Origin: Rhizobium sp. Q54
GTDB lineage: Bacteria > Pseudomonadota > Alphaproteobacteria > Rhizobiales > Xanthobacteraceae
Assembly (NCBI GenBank): GCA_945907045.1
Contig: CAMDSH010000006.1
Span: 62,001-126,000, forward strand
Direction of reading: 5' to 3'
Length of the DNA stretch: 64,000 bases
Under the pieces are notes generated by a model. It was not told where the DNA came from, did not search any database, and saw only the letters and a program-made list of their open reading frames with translations. The translations under genes were made by a program, and so were the position numbers. Each line of letters starts with the position of its first letter. Positions within the stretch are counted from its first letter, which is position 1. Shown here one piece after another: positions 27,315 through 36,360 of this stretch.

Positions 27315-30300
27315 TTATTCTGCCGCGGCGATCCGCTGTACCCGCCATTGCGCGAGCAGCGCGCGCAGCGCCGCCGGCTTGATCGGCTTGTTGAGAATCT
27401 GAATGCCTTCGGTGCGTGCTTCCTCGCGCACTTTCGGGCTGCGGTCGGCGGTAATCAGAATTGCCGGCAAATCCTCTCCGAGGCGGCGGCGCAATCCGTT
27501 GATCGCCTCGATGCCGTTGCCTTCGTCCAGGTGGTAATCGACCAGCAGTCCGTTCGGCGCCAGCGTGCTTTCCTCGATCGCTAGCAGCGCGGTTTTCAGA
27601 TCGGGCGCCTTGATCACCTGACAGTCCCAACCGCCCAGCAGCGTTTCCATCCCGTCGAGGATCGCGGGCTCGTTGTCGATGCACAGGACGATGGTGCCTG
27701 CGAGCTGGCCGGGATCGATGCGCGGCGTATCGCGCTGCGGCAGCGCGCTTGGCGCGGCGTTCGACAGCGGCACCTCGATGGAGAAGTTCGAACCGCGCCC
27801 GACCGCCGATTTCACTTCCACCTCGTGCCCGAGCACGCGCGCGATGCGCTCGACGATGGAAAGACCGAGGCCGAGCCCGCGCGCGATCTTGGCGCCCTGA
27901 TCGAGCCGGTGGAATTCCGTGAAGATGATGCGCTGTTTCGACGGCGGGATGCCGACGCCGGTATCGTAGACGTCGATGCACAGGTTGCTCCCGCGCAACC
28001 GGCAGCCCACCAGAACGCGCCCTTTCGGCGTGTATTTGATGGCATTGGAGATGAGGTTTTGCAGCAGCCGGCGCAGCAGGCGGCGGTCGGATCGTACGAC
28101 GCGCGAGCAGGGGACGAAGGTCAATTCCAGCCCCTTGGCGCTGGCCAGCGGCGTGAACTCGACCTCGATCTGGCGGAGCAGTTCGTCCATGCGAAAGCTT
28201 GCGAGTTCCGGCCGCATGGCGCCGGAATCGAGCCGTGAGATATCGAGCAGCGCGCCGAAAATTTCCTCGACCGCTTCGAGTGAGGCATCGATGTTGCCGA
28301 CGAGCTGGGTGTTTTCGCTCACTGCTTGCCGCTCGACCAGGCTGGTGACGTAAAGCCGCGCCGCGTTGAGCGGTTGCAGGATGTCGTGGCTTGCCGCTGC
28401 GAGGAAGCGGGTCTTGGAGATGTTGGCCTCGTCGGCTTCGCCCTTGGCGCGCGCCAGCGCGGCGTTGAGGCGCGTGAGCTGCTCGGTGCGCTCGCGCACG
28501 CGGCGCTCCAGCGTCTCGTTGGCTTTCTCCAGCGCTTCGGCGGCTTCCACGCTTGGCGTGATGTCGGTGAAGGTCGTGACGATGCCGCCGTCCGGCATGC
28601 GGTTGGCGCGCACTTCGATCACCAGCCCGCGCTCGGCGAAGCGCTCGAGGAACGGCTCACTGCCGGAGACGTAGCGGCCGATCTGCTCGCGCACCAGTTC
28701 GTCGATGCGGCCGGCGCCGAGTTCGCTGTTCTTGGCGTTGTAGCGCAAAATTTCGTCGAGCCCGATGCCGACGCGCGTCACCGCCGGCGGCAGGTCGAGC
28801 ACTTCGCCGAACTGCCGGTTCCAGCAGATCAGCTGCAGGTCCTTGTCGAACACCGCGATGCCCTGGCGCACGTGATCGAGCGCGGTTTGCAGAATTTCGC
28901 GGTTGTACTGGATCGCGGTGTTGGCGTCGTCGAGCAGCTTGAGCGCGGCTTTGGTCGATACCGTCGGCTTGCGAAGCAGCAGCGATAGCACCAGACGCGA
29001 GGACGCCGCGCCGATCGCCGAAGCGAGCATGTGTTCGGCGTAGCGCAGAAGCTGGAAATCCGCTTCGGCTTTCGGATCGACGCTGATGCGCCGCGCCGTG
29101 GCGAAGCTCTCGATCGAGGATCGCGCGCGATCCTCGCCAAGATAGCGCGCCACCGTCGTGGTCAGCTCCTCCACCGTCACGGAAGACCGCCAGAGCCGGA
29201 AGCTCGGTGAGATCGGCGTGAGATCAGCCGGGACGAACACGTTGGCCTGCAAGCGCTCGATTGGCGAGGGCGCGCGGCTAAGCGAGAAGCCGATAAAGGC
29301 CATGATGTTGACCGCGAGGCTCCAGATCACCCCATGCACCAGCGGCGGCAGGTCGAGCCCGAGCAGATGCTGCGGCCGCAGCAGCGTGAGGCCCAAGGGT
29401 CCATCGCGCAGTAAATCGCCGCCGACGATGCCGACATCGGCGAAGCTCGGCAGCAGCAGCGTATAGCCCCAGACCAGGAAGCCGCAGACCATCCCCGCGA
29501 TGGCGCCGCGCGCGGTGCCGCGCCGCCAGATCACGCCCCCGAAAAAAGCCGGGGCAAGTTGCGCGACCGCCGCGAACGACAACAGGCCGATGGAGGCGAG
29601 CTGAGCTTCGCCCGCCGAGCGGTAATACATGTAAGCCAGAAACAGGATGAAGAAGATCGCGAGCCGCCGCACCGTGAGCAGCAGCGTGCCGACATTCTCG
29701 TGGCCGGTGAGCAGCATTTGCCGGCGCTGCAACACGAACGGCATGACGATGTCGTTCGACACCATGATGGAGAGCGCGACCGATTCCACGATCACCATCG
29801 CGGTGGCGGCCGACAGCCCGCCGACGAAAGCGGCGATGGTGAGCATGTGCGAGCCGGTGGAAAGCGGCAACGCCAGCACGAACATGTCGCTGTCCACCTT
29901 GCCGAAAGGAAACGTCAGCAGGCCGGCGACCGCGATCGGCACCACGAACAGATTGATCAGCACCAGATAAATCGGAAACATCCAGGCCGCGCGTTTGACC
30001 TCGCCCTCGTTGTTGTTCTCGACAACGGTGACGTGGAACTGGCGCGGCAGCAGCACGATGGCGACGAACGATAGCAGTGTCATCGCCACCAGCGTGTCGA
30101 TGCGCGGCTCGCGCGTGAATATCGCGGCGGTGTGCGGCTGCTTCATCGCTTCGGTAAACAGCGCGACCGGCCCATCGAACATCCAGAACGTCACGAACAC
30201 ACCGACTGCGAGGAAGGCGACGAGTTTGACGATCGACTCGATCGCGATCGCCAGCATCAGTCCGTCCTGATGCTCGGTCGCGTCGATGTGCCGGGTGCCG

Positions 30301-30836
30301 AACAGCACGGCGAAGATCGCCATCGAAAACGCCACGAACAGCGCGATGTCGCCGAAGAATGGATGAACCGCGGCGCCATCGGTCGCGATATGCGACATGA
30401 TGGTCTCCAGCGACGAGGAGACCGCTTTGAGCTGCAGCGCGATGTAGGGAATGGTGCCGATGATGGCGATGAGCGCGACAGTGGCGGCGACCGCCTGGCC
30501 CTTGCCGTAGCGCGCGGCGATGAAGTCGGCGATTGAGGTGATGTTCTGCATCTTGGCGAGCCGCACCATGCGCAGGATGAGCGGCGCGCAGAGGCCGATC
30601 ATCAGCACCGGCCCGATGTAGATGGCCAGAAAGTCGAATCCGGTGCGCGAGGCGAGGCCGACCGAGCCGAAGAACGTCCACGACGTGCAATAGATCGCCA
30701 GCGAAAGCGGATAGATCATCGGCCGCAGGCGGCTCTCGCGGCCGGCCAGACGGAAACGGTCGCCATAGCTCGCGATGAGGAACAGCAGGCCGATATAGCC
30801 GAGCGCGAACGCGATAACGACCCAGCCTTGCAGCAT
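27315..30836 (-). CDS. hybrid histidine kinase with N-terminal sodium:solute symporter domain (CrbS/CbrA-like)
   Basis: 1173 residues in one chain. Residues 1-500: SSS transporter-like domain of about 13 helices (ISTSWTFFGSVGLASRTG-type start, STGSHMLTIAAFVGGLSAAT core). About 520-640: a STAC-like linker (SVTVEELTTTVARYLGEDRA). About 650-760: a PAS domain (DHVRQGIAVFDKDLQLICWN). About 800-1030: kinase with H-box FLAAASHDILQPLNAARLY and ATP-lid GVGIPPS...GLGLGLSIVERIA. C-terminal receiver with Asp in NGLLVDYHLDEG and Lys in ILNKPIKP. Such proteins sense or transport a substrate and signal it; the nearby symporter suggests acetate or a related acid. Confidence 0.95.
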   Translation of the reverse strand: MLQGWVVIAFALGYIGLLFLIASYGDRFRLAGRESRLRPMIYPLSLAIYCTSWTFFGSVGLASRTGFDFLAIYIGPVLMIGLCAPLILRMVRLAKMQNITSIADFIAARYGKGQAVAATVALIAIIGTIPYIALQLKAVSSSLETIMSHIATDGAAVHPFFGDIALFVAFSMAIFAVLFGTRHIDATEHQDGLMLAIAIESIVKLVAFLAVGVFVTFWMFDGPVALFTEAMKQPHTAAIFTREPRIDTLVAMTLLSFVAIVLLPRQFHVTVVENNNEGEVKRAAWMFPIYLVLINLFVVPIAVAGLLTFPFGKVDSDMFVLALPLSTGSHMLTIAAFVGGLSAATAMVIVESVALSIMVSNDIVMPFVLQRRQMLLTGHENVGTLLLTVRRLAIFFILFLAYMYYRSAGEAQLASIGLLSFAAVAQLAPAFFGGVIWRRGTARGAIAGMVCGFLVWGYTLLLPSFADVGIVGGDLLRDGPLGLTLLRPQHLLGLDLPPLVHGVIWSLAVNIMAFIGFSLSRAPSPIERLQANVFVPADLTPISPSFRLWRSSVTVEELTTTVARYLGEDRARSSIESFATARRISVDPKAEADFQLLRYAEHMLASAIGAASSRLVLSLLLRKPTVSTKAALKLLDDANTAIQYNREILQTALDHVRQGIAVFDKDLQLICWNRQFGEVLDLPPAVTRVGIGLDEILRYNAKNSELGAGRIDELVREQIGRYVSGSEPFLERFAERGLVIEVRANRMPDGGIVTTFTDITPSVEAAEALEKANETLERRVRERTEQLTRLNAALARAKGEADEANISKTRFLAAASHDILQPLNAARLYVTSLVERQAVSENTQLVGNIDASLEAVEEIFGALLDISRLDSGAMRPELASFRMDELLRQIEVEFTPLASAKGLELTFVPCSRVVRSDRRLLRRLLQNLISNAIKYTPKGRVLVGCRLRGSNLCIDVYDTGVGIPPSKQRIIFTEFHRLDQGAKIARGLGLGLSIVERIARVLGHEVEVKSAVGRGSNFSIEVPLSNAAPSALPQRDTPRIDPGQLAGTIVLCIDNEPAILDGMETLLGGWDCQVIKAPDLKTALLAIEESTLAPNGLLVDYHLDEGNGIEAINGLRRRLGEDLPAILITADRSPKVREEARTEGIQILNKPIKPAALRALLAQWRVQRIAAAE

Positions 30837-30842
30837 CAGCGT

Positions 30843-30878
30843 AACCTTCCGGCGCCGGGTGCTAAGTCCCGGCAGGTT
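30843..30878. repeat. bulged inverted repeat between kinase and exonuclease-fusion genes
   Basis: Arms AACCT...GCCGGG and CCCGGC-AGGTT pair with a 6-base bulge on the left and an 8-base loop. It lies in the 178-base divergent region, close to the kinase start, and could be a regulator site or an RNA hairpin. Confidence 0.4.
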
Positions 30879-31014
30879 AAAGGTTTTACCGCCTCTAGGT
30901 CACCACAGATCGGGCTTCAGGTCCATCGCGCGGCTGCGGCTTCGGAGCGGCTTGTCACCGGTCAAAACAACAGACATGGAAACCGGCATGATCCGGCTTG
31001 TCCCGGGGAGACAC

Positions 31015-33132
31015 ATGGCAAAACTCGCCAGCGCAACGCCGTTGATCGCTCTTGAAGCGGTCGCGATCGACACCGAGACCACGGGGCTCGATCCGGCGAG
31101 CGCGCGCATCGTCGAGGCCGCCGCGGTGCGGCTGGCCGGCGGGCGGATCGACGAGAAGTCGGCTTATCGCTCGCTGGTCAACCCGGGCGAGCCGATACCG
31201 GCGGCTTCCACGCGTATCCACAACATTGGCGATGCCGCGGTCGCATCTGCGCCCGCCTTCAAGGCAATGTGGCCGGAACTGAGCGCGATGATCGGCGGCG
31301 AAATCGTCATCGGTCACACGCTCGGCTTCGACCTTGCGGTGCTCAAGCGCGAATGCGAACGCGCGGGTTTGCCGTGGCAACGTCCGCGCACGCTTGATAC
31401 GCGGCTGCTGGCGCAGGTGGCGGAGCCAAATCTCGGCGGCTACACGCTCGATCACCTTGCCGCCTGGCTCGGAGTGGACATCGCCGGCCGCCATTCGGCG
31501 CTCGCTGACGCCATCATGACGGCGAAGATATTTCTCGCGCTGCTGCCGAAGCTGCGCGAAGGTGGCATCCGCACGCTGGCGGAAGCCGAGCAGGCCTGCC
31601 TCGCGCTCACCAAGGTGCTGGAAGATCATCACCGCGCCGGATGGCTGGAAGCGGTGGCGGCGCCGGGCGCGGATGCCGCGGAGAGCGCGCTCGCGCGCAT
31701 CGACACCTATCCTTACCGCCATCGTGTGCGCGACGTGATGAGCGCGCCGGTGAAATTTATTCCAGGCTCGACACCGCTTGGCGATGCGCTCAAGCGCATG
31801 GCGGCGGACAACATCTCATCGTTGCTGGTTGCCGACGCCGACCCCGTTTCCGCCGGCGATGCCGGCATCGTTACCGAACGCGACGTGCTGCGAGCGCTGG
31901 CCAAACACGGCGCGCAGGCACTTACGCTTGCGGTGGACAAGCTCGCCAGCCGCCCGCTCGCCGCGGTGCCGGCCGATGCTTTCGTCTATCGCGCGCTCGG
32001 CCGCATGAACCGGCTCAAATTACGCCACCTCGGCGTCGAAGACGGAGATGGACTGATCTGCGGCGTTGTCACGTCGCGCGACCTGTTGCGGCTGCGCGCG
32101 CAGGAAGCCGTAACGCTCGGCGATCATATCGACGAGGCGGCTGATGTTCCTGAACTTGCGCGCGCCTGGGTACGGCTGCCGCGCGCCGCTTCCGAACTGC
32201 GCGCCGAAGGCGTGCCGACCATCGGCATCGCCGCTGTGATCTCGCACGAACTGGGCGCGTTGACGCGCCGCGCCGCCGTGCTCGCCGAACAGTGGATGCA
32301 GGCGGAAGGCCTTGGGCAAGCGCCCTGCCGTTACGCGATGTGCGTGCTCGGTTCGGCCGGGCGCGGCGAAAGCCTGCTGGCGATGGATCAGGACAACGCC
32401 ATTGTTTTCGCGGAAGGCGCGCCGGACGGAGATGCCGACCGCTGGTTCGCGCGGCTGGGCGCGATCGCCGCTGACATCCTGCACGAAGTTGGCGTGCCGT
32501 ATTGCCAGGGCGGCGTGATGGCGCGCAATCCGCAATGGCGCGGCTCGGTCGCGACCTGGCGCGAGCGCATCGATGGGTGGATCGGGCGCTCCAATCCGGC
32601 GGATCTGCTTTCGGTCGATATTTTCTTCGATCTTGCCGGCGTGCACGGCGACATGGCTATGGCGAATGCGCTCTGGCGCAGCGCCTTCGATACCGCGAGC
32701 GGCAACGCCGCGTTCGCCAAGCTGCTCGTGGAAGCGGCGGGCGAGGCGGAACCCGGGCTCAACATGTTGGGCGGCATTCGCACCGAGGGCGGGCGCATAG
32801 ACTTGAAAAAAACCGCTCTGTTCGGAATCGTCACCACGGCGCGCGTTCTAGCCATACGCCATCACATTCTTGAGCGTTCGACCTCGGCGCGGCTCGCGGG
32901 CGTGATCGCGCTCGGTCACGGCGGCGCGCACGATCTAGGCGCGCTGGGGCACGCGCAAGGCGATATTCTCGACCTCATTCTCGGCCAGCAGATCGTGGAC
33001 ATCGAGCGCGGCTTGCCGCCAGGCAACAAGGTTGTGCTCAAACGGCTGAGCGGCGAGGAGCGCGGGCGGCTGAAATCCGCGCTTGCGGCGGTGGGCCATC
33101 TCGACGAGTTCACGCGCGACCTGCTGTTCTAG
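31015..33132 (+). CDS. fused DEDDh exonuclease - CBS pair - DUF294 nucleotidyltransferase
   Basis: 705 residues. N-terminal DnaQ-like exonuclease with all DEDDh residues visible: AIDTETTGLDP (Asp19, Glu21), IGHTLGFDLAVL, and GRHSALADA (His and Asp). Two CBS domains span about 237-375 (RVRDVMSAPVKFIPG; VTSRDLLRLR). From about 400 comes the GlnD-like nucleotidyltransferase with VLGSAGRGESLLAMDQDNA, then the DUF294 C-terminal helical domain. GGGGAGA precedes the ATG at 31015. In many gammaproteobacteria the exonuclease and the CBS/DUF294 protein are separate neighbours of DUF4212-symporter genes; here they are one chain. Biochemical role unknown, likely signalling or nucleotide-linked control of acetate metabolism. 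Confidence 0.9.
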   Translation: MAKLASATPLIALEAVAIDTETTGLDPASARIVEAAAVRLAGGRIDEKSAYRSLVNPGEPIPAASTRIHNIGDAAVASAPAFKAMWPELSAMIGGEIVIGHTLGFDLAVLKRECERAGLPWQRPRTLDTRLLAQVAEPNLGGYTLDHLAAWLGVDIAGRHSALADAIMTAKIFLALLPKLREGGIRTLAEAEQACLALTKVLEDHHRAGWLEAVAAPGADAAESALARIDTYPYRHRVRDVMSAPVKFIPGSTPLGDALKRMAADNISSLLVADADPVSAGDAGIVTERDVLRALAKHGAQALTLAVDKLASRPLAAVPADAFVYRALGRMNRLKLRHLGVEDGDGLICGVVTSRDLLRLRAQEAVTLGDHIDEAADVPELARAWVRLPRAASELRAEGVPTIGIAAVISHELGALTRRAAVLAEQWMQAEGLGQAPCRYAMCVLGSAGRGESLLAMDQDNAIVFAEGAPDGDADRWFARLGAIAADILHEVGVPYCQGGVMARNPQWRGSVATWRERIDGWIGRSNPADLLSVDIFFDLAGVHGDMAMANALWRSAFDTASGNAAFAKLLVEAAGEAEPGLNMLGGIRTEGGRIDLKKTALFGIVTTARVLAIRHHILERSTSARLAGVIALGHGGAHDLGALGHAQGDILDLILGQQIVDIERGLPPGNKVVLKRLSGEERGRLKSALAAVGHLDEFTRDLLF

Positions 33133-33215
33133 GCTTCGAATTTGGGTTTCGACCTGCGCCGCGCGCGGCCCTGCCCAGCCTTGCGTGCATTTGACGCAGA
33201 GCGGCGCGCACGGCA

Positions 33216-34406
33216 TTGATCGCGCGACCGGATCGCGGCGCGAGGCGCGCAGCGGCCGCATCGCCTGAGAAACGCCGGCCCTTGCTCTCTTCATTCAACC
33301 TGCGGCGCATCCCGCTCGGCCAGCTGGCCGAGACGCTGCTGATCGCGACGGCGGGCGGCGCGGCGTTCGGTCTTTTAGGTATTCCCGCCGGATGGCTTTC
33401 GGGTTCGATGCTCACGGTGGCCGTGGCCGCGCTCGCGGGCCGTCCGGTGATGATGCCGAACCCGCTGACGCGCACGATTTTCGTGCTGATCGGAATTTCG
33501 CTCGGCGCGGTGGTGACGCCGGAGACGCTGCAAGGAATAGCGGCCTGGCCGCTCAGCCTTGCCGTTCTCATCGTCGCGCTGGTGTGCATGCACGCGGCCG
33601 CCACCGCTTATCTGTATTACGTCCATCGCATCGATCTGACCTCGTCGCTGCTGGCGGCGGCACCGGGAGCGCTCTCGCAGGTCGTGGTGCTCTCGACCGA
33701 AACCGGCGCCGATCTGCGCGCGGTGGCGATCGTCCAAACGATGCGAGTGGTGATCGTGTCGGTCGGCCTGCCCGCCGGGCTGGTTGCGCTGGGTCTTGCC
33801 GCCGCGCCGGCGCGCATGATCGGGGGGCCGTTCAGCCTTGAAATTCTGCCCGAGCTGGCGGGACTGATCGCGGTCTCGACGCTGGTGGCGGTGATTTTCT
33901 ACCGCCTGCATTTCCCTGGCGGCTTGCTGTTCGGCGCGATGTTGTGCTCGGCCGTTCTGCATGGCACCGGCGTCGTCCATGCGGTGATGCCGTGGTGGGT
34001 GGCGAACGCCGCGATGGTTGCGCTTGGTGCGGTCACCGGCTCGCGCTTCGCCAACACGTCGTTGCGGTTGTTGCTGAAATATATCGGCGCTGCGTTCGGT
34101 TCGTTCGCGGTGGCGACGGCGGTCGCCGCCGTATTTGTCTGGGTGCTCACCAGCTTTCTGTCGTTCCGCATCGCCGATGCGATCATCGCTTTCGCGCCCG
34201 GCGCGGTCGACGCCATGATGATCCTGGCGCTCGCGCTCAATCTCGATCCGGTCTATGTCGGCGCGCATCATCTCGCGCGTATTTTCTTTGTCTCGCTTAC
34301 GCTGCCATTCGTCGCGCACGTGGCGAGCCGCAGTGCGTCGTTGCCGCCGCAAAGGGCTGAGCAGCCGCCGCTCACCAAAGTGATGCTCGAAGACGATGAG
34401 GATTGA
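33216..34406 (+). CDS. AbrB-family membrane protein (putative transporter)
   Basis: About 396 residues from a TTG at 33216; a TTG at 33282 (LSSFNLRRIPLG) is an equally plausible start, and neither has a strong ribosome-binding site. About ten to eleven transmembrane helices in two related halves, each with a G-x-PAGWL...GSML-type or FPGGLLFGAML-type segment, the internal duplication seen in the membrane AbrB family (often mislabelled transcription regulator or ammonia monooxygenase). The substrate is unknown. Convergent with hemA. Confidence 0.85.
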   Translation: MIARPDRGARRAAAASPEKRRPLLSSFNLRRIPLGQLAETLLIATAGGAAFGLLGIPAGWLSGSMLTVAVAALAGRPVMMPNPLTRTIFVLIGISLGAVVTPETLQGIAAWPLSLAVLIVALVCMHAAATAYLYYVHRIDLTSSLLAAAPGALSQVVVLSTETGADLRAVAIVQTMRVVIVSVGLPAGLVALGLAAAPARMIGGPFSLEILPELAGLIAVSTLVAVIFYRLHFPGGLLFGAMLCSAVLHGTGVVHAVMPWWVANAAMVALGAVTGSRFANTSLRLLLKYIGAAFGSFAVATAVAAVFVWVLTSFLSFRIADAIIAFAPGAVDAMMILALALNLDPVYVGAHHLARIFFVSLTLPFVAHVASRSASLPPQRAEQPPLTKVMLEDDED

Positions 34407-34424
34407 GAGCGCGTGAGCGCGGAA

Positions 34425-35651
34425 TTACTCGGCGGCGAGCGCCTTGACGCGGGTCGGCAGTTCCAGCCGATCCCAAACATCGATCAATGCTTCGGCCAGC
34501 GCGTCGATCAGCGCATCGTCGTGATACGGCGAGGGCGTGATGCGCAGCCGCTCCATGCCGCGCGGCACGGTCGGATAGTTGATCGGCTGGATATAGATGC
34601 CGTGCTCGGCGAGCAGCATGTCGCTCGCGTTCTTGCATTTTTCCGCATCGCCGACGAACAGCGGGACGATATGGGTTTCGCTCGGCATCACCGGCAAGCC
34701 GGCGGCATTGAGCACCGACTTCACGCGCGCGGCGCGGTCCTGATGGCGCTCGCGCTCCCAGCTTGAAACCTTGAGATGACGGATCGCCGCCGTCGCAGCC
34801 GCGCAGATGGCGGGCGGTAGCGCGGTGGTGAAAATGAATCCTGGCGCGTAGGAGCGCACGGCGTCGATCAGCTCCGCGTTGCCGGCAATGTAGCCGCCGA
34901 GGCAGCCGAACGCTTTCGCAAGCGTGCCTTCGATCACATCGACGCGCTTCATTGCGCCGTCACGTTCGGCAATGCCGCCGCCGCGCGGGCCGTACATGCC
35001 GACGGCATGAACTTCATCGACATAGGTCATCGCGCTGTAGCGTTCCGCGAGATCGCAGATGCGCGCGAGCGGAGCAATATCGCCGTCCATGGAATAGAGA
35101 CTTTCGCACACGATCAGCTTCGGCCGGTTCGGCGCGGCGCGCAGCAATTCCTCGAGATGAGCGAGATCGTTATGCCGCCAGATTTGTTTCTCGCAACCCG
35201 ACTGACGCACGCCCTCGATCATCGAATTGTGGTTGAGCGCATCGGACAGCAGCAGGCAGTCCGGCATCAGTTTGGCGATGGTGGCGATGCCGGTTTCGTT
35301 CGAGACATAGCCGGAGGTGAAAACCAGCGCGGCTTCCTTGCCGTGCAGGTCGGCGAGTTCGCGCTCAAGCTCGACCAGCGGATGATTGGTGCCGGCGATG
35401 TTGCGCGTTCCGCCCGCGCCCGCGCCCATGCGCGAAGTCGCCTCGACCATGGCGCCGACCACCTTCGGGTGCTGGCCCATGCCGAGATAATCGTTGGAAC
35501 ACCAGATCACGACCTCGCGCGGGCCTTGCGGCGCGTGCCAGAGGGCGTGGGGGAAACGGCCGGCGAGGCGCTCAAGGTCCGCGAACACGCGGTAGCGCCG
35601 CTCTTCCCGCAGCCGGTCCAGGGCCTGTGCAAAAAACGCCTTGTAATCCAT
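34425..35651 (-). CDS. hemA: 5-aminolevulinate synthase
   Basis: 408 residues from [17 protein letters not shown]-dependent condensation of glycine and succinyl-CoA to 5-aminolevulinate, the first step of heme synthesis by the Shemin pathway, used by alphaproteobacteria. The PLP Lys is in [14 protein letters not shown], with the [15 protein letters not shown] and [14 protein letters not shown] segments also visible. The heme is needed for the aa3 oxidase encoded earlier in the window. Confidence 0.97.
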   Translation of the reverse strand: MDYKAFFAQALDRLREERRYRVFADLERLAGRFPHALWHAPQGPREVVIWCSNDYLGMGQHPKVVGAMVEATSRMGAGAGGTRNIAGTNHPLVELERELADLHGKEAALVFTSGYVSNETGIATIAKLMPDCLLLSDALNHNSMIEGVRQSGCEKQIWRHNDLAHLEELLRAAPNRPKLIVCESLYSMDGDIAPLARICDLAERYSAMTYVDEVHAVGMYGPRGGGIAERDGAMKRVDVIEGTLAKAFGCLGGYIAGNAELIDAVRSYAPGFIFTTALPPAICAAATAAIRHLKVSSWERERHQDRAARVKSVLNAAGLPVMPSETHIVPLFVGDAEKCKNASDMLLAEHGIYIQPINYPTVPRGMERLRITPSPYHDDALIDALAEALIDVWDRLELPTRVKALAAE

Positions 35652-35786
35652 GACTATTTTCTGGTCCGCAGGCCCCACTGCCCCTTTTTTAGAAGGGTTC
35701 TATGCGGTTTGTCGAGACGATTATTGCCGCGTTTCTGTGGGCGATTTTGACGCGGATCAATGCCGTACAGGGCCATCCGGCGGGGG

Positions 35787-36347
35787 CTATTTCTTTTTCC
35801 CGCTGAAATCGCCGAGATCGATAAAGGAGCGCATGCCCGCGAGCATGATCGCTCCGATGTGCAGTTGCAGGACGAATTCGCCCGCGCGGATCAACTCCGC
35901 CAATTCCGCCTGCGACACCAGCTTGACGTCGATACCCGCTTCCACGGCCTGACGTGGATCGCGAGCGTCGGTCTCGACAAAAAAAGAATGCAGGCGGTTG
36001 GATAGCCGCGCGGTGCAGGGGGCGTAGGTACCGAGCGCGTGCACCTTGGCGGCGGGCATTCCCGTTTCCTCCAGCAGTTCGCGCCGGCAGCATTCCGCCG
36101 GGTCTTCGCCCGCTTCGACCATGCCGGCGGGCAGCTCCCAGGTGAATTTTTCCAGCGCTGGGCGGTATTGCTTGACGATCGGAATCTTGCCCTCAGGCGT
36201 TCGCGCGAGGATCGCGATGTAATCCTGCTGGCCAACCGCATGATAAATTTCCGGCGGTGCGCCTTCCGCGAATTCCACTTCGCGCTCGATCAGCTCCATC
36301 CATTGCGAAATCTTGATGGTCTTGCGCGATCGAATTTTCGGCCACAT
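35787..36347 (-). CDS. NUDIX hydrolase (ADP-ribose pyrophosphatase-like)
   Basis: About 186 residues; ATG at 36347 chosen over a TTG at 36359. A full NUDIX box spans roughly 37-59% of the chain: G-x5-E at GMVEAGE, then x7, then RELLEETGM. The upstream segment YRPALEKFTWELPAG is typical of ADP-ribose or nucleotide-sugar pyrophosphatases. It directly precedes no pathway gene on its strand but lies 14 bases downstream of the sugar methyltransferase, suggesting nucleotide-sugar turnover or simple co-transcription. Confidence 0.88.
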   Translation of the reverse strand: MWPKIRSRKTIKISQWMELIEREVEFAEGAPPEIYHAVGQQDYIAILARTPEGKIPIVKQYRPALEKFTWELPAGMVEAGEDPAECCRRELLEETGMPAAKVHALGTYAPCTARLSNRLHSFFVETDARDPRQAVEAGIDVKLVSQAELAELIRAGEFVLQLHIGAIMLAGMRSFIDLGDFSGKKK

Positions 36348-36360
36348 CGGCGTTACCAAT

